Assembly (NCBI GenBank): GCA_039707655.1
Contig: CM077666.1
Location: 399,361,886 to 399,425,885, forward strand
Reading direction: 5' to 3'
Length of the DNA: 64,000 nucleotides
Source: Elymus sibiricus
Lineage: Eukaryota > Streptophyta > Magnoliopsida > Poales > Poaceae
Positions 47,046 through 57,221 of this stretch are shown here, in pieces. The first letter of the stretch is position 1. Each line of letters opens with the position of its first letter. The notes under the pieces are model-generated. The model had not been told where the DNA came from. It saw nothing but the letters and a program-made list of their open reading frames with translations, and made no database searches. Position numbers and translations under genes: made by a program.

Positions 47046-48430
47046 CATGACTCACATATCATCTCCATATCGCAAAACTATTACAAGGAATCACACTTAT
47101 CATATCCAATGATCTATATGAAAGTTTGTATTATATCCCTCTTGAATATTCATCACTTGGGGACCAAATTCATATCTTGTGCAAATTACCATTACTATCA
47201 TCAACTCTCAAAAAGATTTAAGTGAAGCATGAGAGTGCAAATATTTCTTCAAAATTTCAATCTTATCAGTTCTCAAAATAATATAAGTGAAGCATGAGAG
47301 TTTATTTCTTCAAAATTTTAATCTTGTCAACTCTCAAAATAATATAAGTGAAGCATGAGAGTTCATTTCTTCAAAATATAGCCACCACCGTGCTCAAAAA
47401 GATTTAAGTGAAGCACTAGAGCAACTGCCTAGCTCAAAAAATTTAAGTGAAGCACATAGAGTATTCTAACAAATCATGATAACGTGTGGCTCTCTCAAAA
47501 TAGGTGTGTTCAGCAAGGATGATTGTGACAAACTAAAAATCAAAAAAAGTAAAGACTCATATAATTCAAGATGCTCCAAGTAAAACACATATCATGTGAC
47601 GAATAAAAATATTGCTCCAAGTAAAATTACCGATGGTTGGTAGAATAAAGAGGGGATGCCTTCCGGGGCATCCCCAAGCTTAGACGCTTGAGTATTCCTT
47701 GAATATTACCTTGGGTTGCCTCGGGCATCCCCAAGCTTAGGCTCTTGCCACTCCTTATTCCTTCATCCATCGTGATCTCACCCAAAACTTGAAAACTTCA
47801 ATCACACAAAACTCAACAAAACCTTCGTGAGATCCGTTAGTATAACAAAATAAATCACTACTTTAAGCACTGTTACAAACCCATTCATATTTTATTATTG
47901 CATCCTACTGTATTCTAACTTCTCCATGGCTTATACCCCCGATACAATGCATAGTTTCATCAAAACAAGCAAGTAGTGCATCAAAAACAGAATCTGTCAA
48001 AAACAGAATAGTCTGTAGAAATCTATTTAAAATCCATACTTCTGTAACTCCGAAAATTCTGAAAAATTATGACAACGTGGGAAATTCATATACCAATACT
48101 GTGTAAAAATTTCAGATTTTTATGACGCTCCAGTACAGAACCAAAATTCCAGCACTGGACGCAAAACTTTCTGTTTTCCAAACAGCATCAATTATACTAT
48201 CTTCCAAATCATCCTAAAGGCTTTACTTGGCACAAACACTAGTTAAAACACAAAAACACAATCATAACAGTAGCATAATTGTTAAAACACACAATAACAT
48301 AAAAAAAGGTAAAAGATTATTTTATTCATTGGGTTGCCTCCCAACAAGCGCTATTGTTTTATGCCCCTAGCTAGGCATAATTCATTGTTTCAAGTATTGT
48401 CATCTTTCAAGTTGATTCCATAAGTGGCCC
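47046..48430 (-). mobile_element. Fatima-like interior between protease and insertion point
   Basis: The region begins with the right TSD CATGA. It has a short tandem pattern of AATTTAAGTGAAGCA-like units with CTCTCAAAATAATATAAG (about 47205-47460) and two copies of GGCATCCCCAAGCTTAG (about 47667 and 47726). No coding frame. This is the untranslated 3' part of the element. Confidence 0.8.
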
Positions 48431-49453
48431 TCATAATGGATTCATATGGTGCTTTAATTCTTTTCCTAGGGAAATGCTCCATACCTTTTTTAATGTAAAC
48501 TGAAATTTTATATTCCCTTCTTTCATATCAATAACGGCACCTATGGTTAGTAAGAACGGTCTACCAAGTATTATGGGGCAAGAAGAATTGCATTCAATGT
48601 CAAGTACAATAAAATCAACGAGCACATAGTTCCTATTTGCAAGAATAAGAACATCATTAATTCTACCCAAAGGCTTTTTAATAGTAGAATCCGCAAGATG
48701 CAAATTAAGAGAACATTCATCTATATTGGTAAAACCTAGCACATCACATAGAGATTTTGGAATTGTGGAAACGCTAGCACCTAAATCACATAAATCATTG
48801 CACTCATAATTTTTAATTTTAACTTTAATGGTGTGTTCCCATTCATCATATAATTTTCTAGGAATTGAAATTTCTAGTTCTAGCTTTTCTTCTAACGCTT
48901 TCATCATTGCTTCTACGATGTGTTTAGTAAAAGCCTTATTTTGCTCATAAGCGTTGGGTGAATTTAACATGGATTGTAACAAAGAAATACACTCAATCAA
49001 AGAACAATTGTCATAATTAAAATCTTTGTAATCCAAGAGAGTGGGCACATCGCTATTTAAAGTTTTTACCTCTCCAAACCCACTTTTAGCAATTTTCTTA
49101 TCAAGATTTTCACCCTCCAAATTATGGGGATGCTCTTTAGATAAAGTTGACTCTTCTTCAGTCCCCTTTTCATCAAGTTTAATTTTGCTAAACAAAGAAT
49201 CAATAGATGAAACACCAATCATTTTAATATCCTCATCATTACTACGATAGAAACCGGGAGGAATCGCTTTTTCTGAAAATTCTCGTTTAGCTTTTAGCAT
49301 GGCGGTTCTTTTCTTACTCTCATCCATGGAGACATATAAGGCTTTAATTGATTCATTAATATCAATTTTGGGTGGCAAAATTTTAGTCTTAAGATTTTCC
49401 ACATCATGAATAATTCTATCAATGCTCCTAGACATATCATCAAGTTTACTCAA
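48431..49453 (-). pseudogene. Fatima-like protease region
   Basis: The frame of 340 codons (from KLDDMSRSIDRIIHD) contains CDLGASVSTIPKSLCDVLGF, the retropepsin-like active site, and IILGRPFLLTIGAVIDM, the second conserved block, then a short tail ending HHMNPL. It is separated from gag by a one-base shift in an A/T run near 49480. No RT or integrase follows, so this family relies on other elements. Confidence 0.87.
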
Positions 49454-49461
49454 TTTTTCTT

Positions 49462-50474
49462 CTATCGTTGTGTTGAAATTTTTTGAGCATTAATAAATTC
49501 TTTAATATTACTTTCAAGATCAGAGGGCATCCTATTATTATTATTATAAGGATTACCATAGGAATTGCCATAATTATTAGAGGAATTTCCAGGGAACGAC
49601 CTAGCGTTGAAATTTCCTCTATAAGCATTATTATTAAAATTGTTTCGCGAGACAAAATTCACATCTACGGGATCATTATTTTGCTCAATCAAAGTGGACA
49701 AAGGCACATCATTAGGATCAATAGGAGCATTTTTGCTAGCAACCAATTTCATAAGCGCATCAATTTTATCACTCAAAGTATTAATTTCTTCAACAGAATT
49801 CACTTTTTACTAGTAGGAACTCTTTCAGTATGCCATTGTGAATAATTTGCCATAATATTATCAAGAAATTTAGTAGCTTCTCCCAAAGTAATTTCCATAA
49901 AAGTACCACCCGCGGCGGAATCTAAAAGATTTCTAGAGACAAAGTTTAATCCCGCATAAATTTTTTGTATGATCATCCATAAATTTAAACCATGGGTAGG
50001 GCAATTTCTTATCATTAATTTCATCCTTTCCCAAGATTGGGCAACATGTTCATGATCAAGTTGCTTAAAATTCATAATTTGATTTCTAAATGAAATAATT
50101 TTCGCGGGAGGAAAATACTTAGTAATAAAAGCATCTTTACACCTATCCCAAGAATCGATACTATTTCGTGGTAAAGATGAAAACCAAATTTTTGCATGAT
50201 CCAGCAGTGAGAATGGGAATAATTTTAGTTTCACAATATCATTATCCACATCTTTTTTATTTTGCATATCAGACAATTCTACGAAAGTGTTTAGATGGGA
50301 AGCAGCATCTTCATTAGGACTACCAGAAAATTGTTCTTTCATAACAAGATTTAGCAAAGCGGCATTAATATCACAAGTCTCCGCACTAGCGGCGGGAGGA
50401 GCAATTGGAGTACTAATAAAATCATTATTATTAGTATTGGAAAAATCACACAATTTTGTATTTTCTTGAGACAT
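49462..50474 (-). pseudogene. Fatima-like gag, frameshifted
   Basis: The likely start is MSQENTKLCDFSNTNNND at 50474, about 180 bp inside the primer site. The gag core has KLKLFPFSLLDHAKIWFSSL and DAFITKYFPPAKIISFRNQI, then ESA-like DSAAGGTFMEIT. The first frame stops at 49800, where one base is missing in AAAAAGTGAATTC. The remainder (49462-49803) continues VEEINTLSDKIDALM and an asparagine-rich tail. Homopolymer indels account for both breaks. Confidence 0.87.
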
Positions 50475-50649
50475 CGTGGCAACGCAAACAAGATAACAAG
50501 CAAGCAAACAAGAAAAAGGCAACGGAAAATATTTTTGTATTTTTGTAAAAAAAAATTAGAAGTGGGGGAGATGAAAACGAGAGGCAAATAAAATAAATGC
50601 AAGGAGATGAGAGTTTATGCGAAGGTACTTGATAGATGTTGATGATGTC

Positions 50650-50667
50650 TCCCCGGCAACGGCGCCA
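50650..50667 (-). other. Primer-binding site of the Fatima-like element
   Basis: The minus strand reads TGGCGCCGTTGCCGGGGA, 11 bases inside the LTR end, the same Athila-type site as at 30147. Confidence 0.9.
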
Positions 50668-50678
50668 GAAATTCTTCC

Positions 50679-52232
50679 TGCTACTTGTAGCTTGCGTTGG
50701 TATTTTCCCCGAAGAGGAAGGGATGATGCAGCACAGTAGAGGTAAGTATTTTCCTCAGTTATGAAACCAAGGTTATCAATCCAGTAGGAGAATCATGCAA
50801 CACCTCGTTAGCAGTACCTACACACAAACAACAAATCCTTGCACCCAACGCAAACGAGGGGTTGTCAATCCCTCGGCGGTCAATTGCAAGATTAAATTGT
50901 ATGGTGATAGATAGATTAAAAAAATACAAAATAAAATAAATAAAAGAAAACTGCAGCAAGGTATTTTTAGGGTTTTTAATATATGATTTAGATAGACCCG
51001 GGGGCCATAGTTTTCACTAGAGGCTTCTCTCAAGAAAATAGCATACGATGGGTAGACAAATTTCTGTTGGGCAATTGATAGAAAAGCAAATAATCATGAC
51101 GATATCCAAGGCAATGATCATGTATATAGGCATCACGTCCGAGACAAGTAGACCGACTCCTGCCTGCATCTACTACTATTACTCCACACATCGACCGCTA
51201 TCCAGCATGCATCTAGTGTATTAAGTCCATAAAGAACGGAGTAACGCCTTAAGCAAGATGACATGATGTAGACAAAGTAAACTCACGCATGAATAAACCC
51301 CATCTTTTTACCCTTAATAGCAATGATACATACGTGTCATGTCCCTTTCTTTCACTGGGATTGAGCACCGCAAGATCGAACCCATTACAAAGCACCTCTT
51401 CCTATGGCAAGATAAATCAATCTAGTTGGCCAAACCAAATCAATAGATCGGAGAAGAAATACGAAGCTATAATAATCATGCATAAAAGAGATCAGAGAAG
51501 ACTCAAATAATATTCATGGATAATCTGATCATAAACTCACAATTCATCGGATCCTAACAAACACACCGCAAAAAGTGATTACATCGGATAGAACTCCAAG
51601 AACATCGAGGAGAACATTGTATTGAAGATCAAAAAGAGAGAATAAGCCATCTAGCTACTAACTATGGACCCGAAGGTCTGTGGTAAACTACTCACGCATC
51701 ATCGGAATGGCAGCAAGGTTGATGTAGAGCTCCTCCGTGATCGATTCCCCCTCCGGCGGAGTGCCGGAAAAGGCCCCCAGATGGGATCTCTCGAGAACAG
51801 AAACTTGCGACGGCGGAAAAAGTATTTTGTGGACTCCTCTGTTGGTTTCCCGATTTTTGGGAATTTATAGTGGTGGAATTAGGTCAAAAGAGGCAGAGGT
51901 GGGCCCACGGGGCACCAGGGTGCGCCCCCCAGGCGCGCCCTGGTGGCTCGTGGCCACCTCCTGGGGCTTCTGGCCTTCTCCCAAAGCTTCTAGTGTTGGT
52001 TATGTCCAGAAAAAAATCTCCAAAAAGTTTCGTGGCATTTGGACTTCATTTGGTATTGATATTCTGTAAAACTAAAAATAGGCAGAAAACAGCAACTGGC
52101 ACTAGGCACTAAGTTAATAGGTTAGTCCCAAAAAATGATATATAATTGCTGTAAATGTATATAAAAACATCCAAGATTGATAACATAACAGCATGGAACA
52201 ATAAAAAATTATAGATACGTTGGAGACGTATC
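50679..52232 (-). repeat. 5' LTR of the Fatima-like element (1,554 bp, complete)
   Basis: The minus strand runs from TGATACGTCTCCAACGTATC at 52232 to CTACAAGTAGCA at 50679, next to the primer site. A TATA-like TATAAATT lies at 51862-51869 on the minus strand, followed by GC-rich leader DNA. This is the reference copy for the partial LTRs at 3374, 13064 and 35585. Confidence 0.92.
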
Positions 52233-52556
52233 AGTGGACATGAATGTAATGTCGGTGAGAAATACGTACTCCCCCAAGCTTAGGCATTTGCCTAGCTTGG
52301 TCTACTGCCATGGCTGTCCTGGATAATAATCAAAGTGGTAGCTCGTAGAGGCGTTCTAAGCAGCCTCCTCAGCCCGACAGACAGCTTCAACTGCCGCATT
52401 GTACTTGTGCACCTCGCTCTCTGATAGAAAATATCTCTGTTTGTTCTGAAAATCAAAGAGGGCAGGACCAGGCAAAGCAACATACACAAAACGATATTTA
52501 TCAAAAACTAATTTATACTCATATCCATGTGCGTCATGTTTTAAAAACTTATGTTC

Positions 52557-53363
52557 TCACATAGCTTCGAAGTTCAAGTATTTATCAGGTAAGAGGGGGT
52601 CATTGAAATTGGGCGAGACCCCTAACCTTGCAGCTAAGCGGGAGGCATAAATTCCTCCATACAAATCACCATTACCCGCATTACGCTGCAGTCTACGTGC
52701 AACAATAGCCCCAAGATTATAACGCTTGCTACCAGTCAAAGCTGTATGAATGAGACTCAAATCAGGGGCGCAAAGTGCACTGCAGTATTGCTTACCAACA
52801 ACACATTTACCATTAAAAAGTGCAAAATACCGAATAGCGGGAAAGTGAATGCTAATTATTCTGGCCTGCGTAACTCCCCTATCCTCACCGTTGCAGAGGC
52901 CATTAAGAAACAACTCATAATCAGATTTTGGTGGTTCATCTAACGAACCCCAATATGGAATTTTGCATGCATCACAGAATTCTTCTAGAGACATGCCATA
53001 GGATTTATTATAGAGATGAAACGAAACTCTAGAATTACGAGCATTATACGCAAAATGTTGAGTGAATGAATGAGTGAGGTTGTAGTGCTGCGGAGGCTTA
53101 TCTACGACGAAGGTGGAAAGCTCAGTGTTCTGAATGTATTGCTCGAATTCCTCCTTAATCCCTGTTCCCAACATGAACTCCTCACAGGGCCATCGACAAG
53201 ATTTTGCCTCGGCACCTCTCACCGAACTTGCTCTTGGTTCCTCATATGATTGGCGTGTTGAGCTTTCACTTGATGACACTTCGGAGGACCTCCTCCTCGA
53301 AGAACTCCTCCGGAAGAAATTCATTTTCCTAAGGACAAATTTCTGAAAAAATTTGAACCACAA
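52557..53363 (-). CDS. Athila-type ORF1 protein of the Sabrina-like element
   Basis: The frame of 268 codons lies downstream of gag-protease, the place of the envelope-like/ORF1 gene in Athila elements. Its start is serine- and arginine-rich (NFFRRSSSRRRSSEVSSSES), then MSLEEFCDACKIPYWGSLDE, FPAIRYFALFNGKCVVGK and GDLYGGIYASRLAARLGV, which agree with the plant retrotransposon ORF1 type. No membrane segment is evident. The preferred start may be the second methionine (KMNFF). The frame ends after NFEAM at 52557, so it may be shortened at the C-terminus. Function unknown. Confidence 0.75.
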   Translation of the reverse strand: MWFKFFQKFVLRKMNFFRRSSSRRRSSEVSSSESSTRQSYEEPRASSVRGAEAKSCRWPCEEFMLGTGIKEEFEQYIQNTELSTFVVDKPPQHYNLTHSFTQHFAYNARNSRVSFHLYNKSYGMSLEEFCDACKIPYWGSLDEPPKSDYELFLNGLCNGEDRGVTQARIISIHFPAIRYFALFNGKCVVGKQYCSALCAPDLSLIHTALTGSKRYNLGAIVARRLQRNAGNGDLYGGIYASRLAARLGVSPNFNDPLLPDKYLNFEAM

Positions 53364-54143
53364 AATGATATCAATAAAACTTCACAAGATTGATAGCAAC
53401 TACTCATATGGATGTCTAGAGGCCATATCAAGCATTCAAACTACTTGGAACTCAAAGAATTCAACATGCAAGCTCATTTCCAGTGGCACCAAAAGCAGCT
53501 AATTATGCAAAATATAATCCACTAGAGCAAAAACTAATTGGAGCAATGGAGGAGTCACATACCAAGTAGCAATTTCCCAAAACAGTTTCGGAAACGGAGC
53601 TCCGAGCAAAGAGATCGAAAATCTCAGGTTTGGGAGCAAGAACACGAGAGAGGGAGCTACCAGGAATTTTTGCTGGAGGTAAGAGACGAAGTGGGTTGAA
53701 GGAATAAGTGAGGGGGTCCCTGTGGGGCCCACAAGCCACCAGGGCGCGCCAGGGGGGTGGGTGGCGCGCCCTGGTGCCTCGTGGGCACCTGGCGCATCCC
53801 TCTGGTGCCTCGTGGGCACCTGGCGCATCCCCCTGGTATGTTTTTAGTGCCAATCATTCTTAAATATTCTATAAAAATTCATGTAAAAACTTCAGATCAT
53901 TCTGAGCACTTTCATTTTTGGGCACTTTTTTATTGCACGGATAATTCAGAAAACAGGGTAATCATGGCATATTATTGCATTTATCTAAAAACAACAGAAA
54001 ACAAAAAGGTGGGTACAGAAGGTTGTGCTTACTAAATTCATCGACCACATGCCTCTAAAAAAGAATCCATTAATAAGGTTGATCAAGTCTTTTTAACAAA
54101 CCATTTCCGAGTAACATGAAACTGAAGAACCTTCGTAAAAACA
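53364..54143 (-). mobile_element. Untranslated region between protease and ORF1
   Basis: About 780 bp without a credible frame, equivalent to 32954-33594. A GC-rich part (53700-53840) has two 37-bp-spaced copies of CTGGTGCCTCGTGGGCACCT, a local tandem duplication. Confidence 0.75.
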
Positions 54144-54751
54144 CTAGGTTACCTCAACGGGGATGTGTACCTCCCCAATAATAAGAGTTTCATATTTCTT
54201 TTTGACAGTAGGAAGAGGGAGTTGAAAACTTCCAATAGTAATTGTCGGAGTCTTTTCAATAACATGAATACCGTTTACTTGAAATTGTTTCTTCGGAAAG
54301 TGCACCGTATGTTCATTGCCATTGATATGAAAAGTGACCTTGCTTTTGTTGCAATCAATAACAGCCCCTGCAGTATTCAAAAAGGGTCTACCAAGGATAA
54401 TCGACATGTTGTCATCCTCGGGCATATCAAGTATAACAAAGTCTGTCAAGATAGTAACATTTGCAACTACAACGGGAACATCCTTGCAAATTCCAATAGG
54501 TATAGCAGTTGATTTATCAGCCATTTCCAAAGATATTTCAGTAGGTGTGAGCTTATTCAAATCAAGTCTTCTATATAAAGAGAAAGGCATAACACTAACA
54601 CCGGCTCCCAAATCACATAAAGCAGTTTTAACATAACTTCTTTTAATGGAGCATGGTATAGTTGGTATCCCTGGATCTCCTAGTTTCTTAGGTACTCCGT
54701 CTTTAAAAGAATAATTTGCAAGCATGGTAGAAATTTCAGCTTCAGGTATCT
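54144..54751 (-). pseudogene. Sabrina-like protease region
   Basis: The minus-strand frame has KTALCDLGAGVSVMPFSLY, ILDMPEDDNMSIILGRPFLN and a C-terminus ending VHIPVEVT. It is nearly the same as 32345-32953. Its connection to gag is broken by the MITE at 54761. Confidence 0.88.
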
Positions 54752-54760
54752 TTCTTTTAT

Positions 54761-55087
54761 GGGACAATTACATTTCAGCCCTTAACTTGAACCCACTACT
54801 CAAATTTACCCCTAATTTCAAAGTATGCTCAAATTTGCCCCTCCGCCGTTAAGTCACCTTATAGAGATACCCTTCCGTACAATTTCCGTCCAGTACTGTA
54901 GCACTTTCCGTCTGCTACAGTACATAGAGGGATCTGATGGTCAAGGGCCTTTGACTGGACGGAAATTTTACGGAAGGGCATTTCTATAAGGTGACTTAAC
55001 GGCGGAGGGGCAAATTTGAGCACACTTTGAAATTAGGGGTAAATTTGAGTAGTGGGTTCAAGTTAAGGGCTGAAATGTAAATGACCC
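54761..55087. mobile_element. Mutator-type MITE, 327 bp, 9-bp TSD
   Basis: TTCTTTTAT flanks both sides (54752-54760 and 55088-55096). The ends GGGACAATTACATTTCAGCC and GGGTCATTTACATTTCAGCC (read inward) continue as nearly perfect inverted repeats of about 125 bp, leaving a short unpaired loop. It could form one long hairpin. The uninterrupted site is seen in the related copy near 32336. No coding capacity. Confidence 0.93.
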
Positions 55088-55096
55088 TTCTTTTAT

Positions 55097-57220
55097 TTGT
55101 GACAATGTCTTTCATATATTTAGCATAAGGGGCCATCCTTAAAATATCAGTCAAACGAGTACGCAAAAAGACTGGCCTAAGCATTTCAGCAAAGCGTTCA
55201 AATTCTTCCTCATCCTTTTTCTTAGATGGTTTAGGAGGAAAGGGCATGGGTTTTTGAACCCATGGTTCTCTTTCTTTACCATGTTTTCTAGCAACGAAGT
55301 CTCTTTTATCATAACGTTTGTTTTTAGGAGGTGGGTTATCAAGATCAACATCAGGTTCTATTTCAACATCGTTATCAAGTTCTTTATCATTGTCTGGTTG
55401 GGCATCCACATGAGCATCATCATTATTATTATCATTAGGTGATTGTTCATTACCAGATTGTGTCTCAACGTCGGAAACAGAAACATCATTATTATCCTCT
55501 AAGGGTTTTTCTACCTCAGGTTCACTAGAAGTGTGCAAAGTCCTATCATTTTTCTTTTTCTTTTTCTTTTTAGATGGACTAGGTGCATCAACATTAATTA
55601 TTTGAGAGTCTTGTTCAATTCTTTTAGGGTGACCTTCAGGATAAAGTGGCTCCTGAGTCATTCTACCTCCTCTAGTCATTACTCTAACAACAAGATCAGT
55701 CATATTGTTATTCATTTCATCGAGCAATTCACTTTGAGATTTAGCAACTTGTTCTAATTGGGTTTAAACCATAGATGCATGTTTACCTACACCTTTGACA
55801 TCATTAGCAATTCTAAACAACAGGTCAGTCAATCGATCAATCATGTAGGCATTTCATTTCAATTGTTTCATAACATTTGCATTGAAATGATCTTGCTTAA
55901 TAATATAATTGCCAAATTCATACAAACATTGACTAGAAGGTTTGTTATAAGGAATATCACCTTCATCAAACTTTATAAGAGAATTTACCTCTACTACCTG
56001 TGGCTGTGTGTCAAGACCATGTATTTCTTCAATAGGTGGCAAATTCTTAACATCTTCAGCTTTAATACCTTTTTCCTTCATACATTTATTTGCTTCTTGC
56101 ATATCTTCAGGACTGAGAAATAAAATACCCCTCTTGTTTGGAGTGGGTTTAGGTGGAGGTTCAGGAAGTGTCCAATCATTATCATTCTTCAATATATTAT
56201 TCAATAGTTCCTCAGCTTGCTCAATAGTTCGTTCCCTGAAAACACAACCAGCACAACTATCTAGGTAGTCCCTAGAAGCATCGGTTAGTCCATTATAAAA
56301 GATATCAAGTATTTCATTCTTCTTAAGAGGATGATCAGGCAAAGCATTAAGTAATTGGAGAAGCCTCCCCCAAGCTTGAGGGAGATTCTCTTCTTTAATT
56401 TGCACAAAGTTAAATATTTCCTGTAAAGCAGCTTGTTTCTTATGAGCAGGAAAATATTTTTCAGAGAAGTAATAAATCATATCCTGGGGACTACGCACAC
56501 ATCCAAGAGCAAGAGTATTATACCAATCGTTAGCATCACCCTTTAATGAGAAAGGAAACAACTTAAGAATATAGTCATAGCGAATTTTTTCCTCATGAAC
56601 AAATAGGGTGGCTATATCATTTAATTTAGTAAGATGTGCCTCAACGGTTTCAGTTTCATAGCCATGGAAAGGATCAGATTCAACTAAAGTAATTAACTCA
56701 GGACCGACAGAGAATTCATAGTCCTTATCAGTGACAAATATGGGAGAGGTAGCAAACTTAGGATCATATTTCATTCTCTCCCTCATAGATTTTTCTTTCA
56801 TTTTAGCAAGCAATTTTATAACTTCATCTCTATCATTACAAGCAAGGATGGCTCTAGCCGTCTCCCTATCAAAGCAATGTTCATCAGGTGTTTCAACTCT
56901 AGTAGGAGAGCTAGGCATAATAGGTGAATCATAATTCTCAAGAGTTTCAACATTTTCAATTTCTTTAGCTTTAGCAAGTTGTTCATCAAGAAATTCACCA
57001 AGTGGTACAGCATTATCAAGCATAGTACTAGCATCATCATAAGTATTATTCATAGCAGAAGTAGTATCATCAATAACGTGCGACATATCAGAATTAATAG
57101 CAGGTGGTGGTGTTGCAAGTCTACTCAAAACAGAAGGTGAATCAAGTGCGGAGCTAGATGGCAGTTCCTTACCTCCCCTCGTCTTAGAGGGAACGATCTT
57201 GGTCTTAGCGTCTTTTAGAT
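55097..57220 (-). pseudogene. Sabrina-like gag with stop codons
   Basis: The frame enters from 57220 (NLKDAKTKIVPS; the initiator is lost at the chromovirus insertion) and stays open to 55854. It includes LKLFPFSLKGDANDWYNTL, YYFSEKYFPAHKKQAALQEI and ASRDYLDSCAGCVFRERT. It then has a TGA where the other copy has CGG and a TAA where it has CAG, before continuing through LDEMNNNMTDL (55727) to the acidic region DNDVEIEPDVDLDNPPPK and the MITE. Compared with the copy at 30214 it keeps the frame where that one is shifted. Confidence 0.88.
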
Positions 57221-57221
57221 T

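Larger units (their letters stand above)
52233..57221 (-). mobile_element. Sabrina-like element, minus orientation, LTRs not adjacent
   Basis: Right to left it has gag, protease (split by a MITE), an untranslated stretch, an Athila-type ORF and the 3' interior with a purine tract (minus strand GCTTGGGGGAG, about 52270). At 57221 the gag start is cut by a chromovirus LTR and at 52232 a Fatima-like LTR adjoins, so neither LTR of this copy is visible here. Confidence 0.87.
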
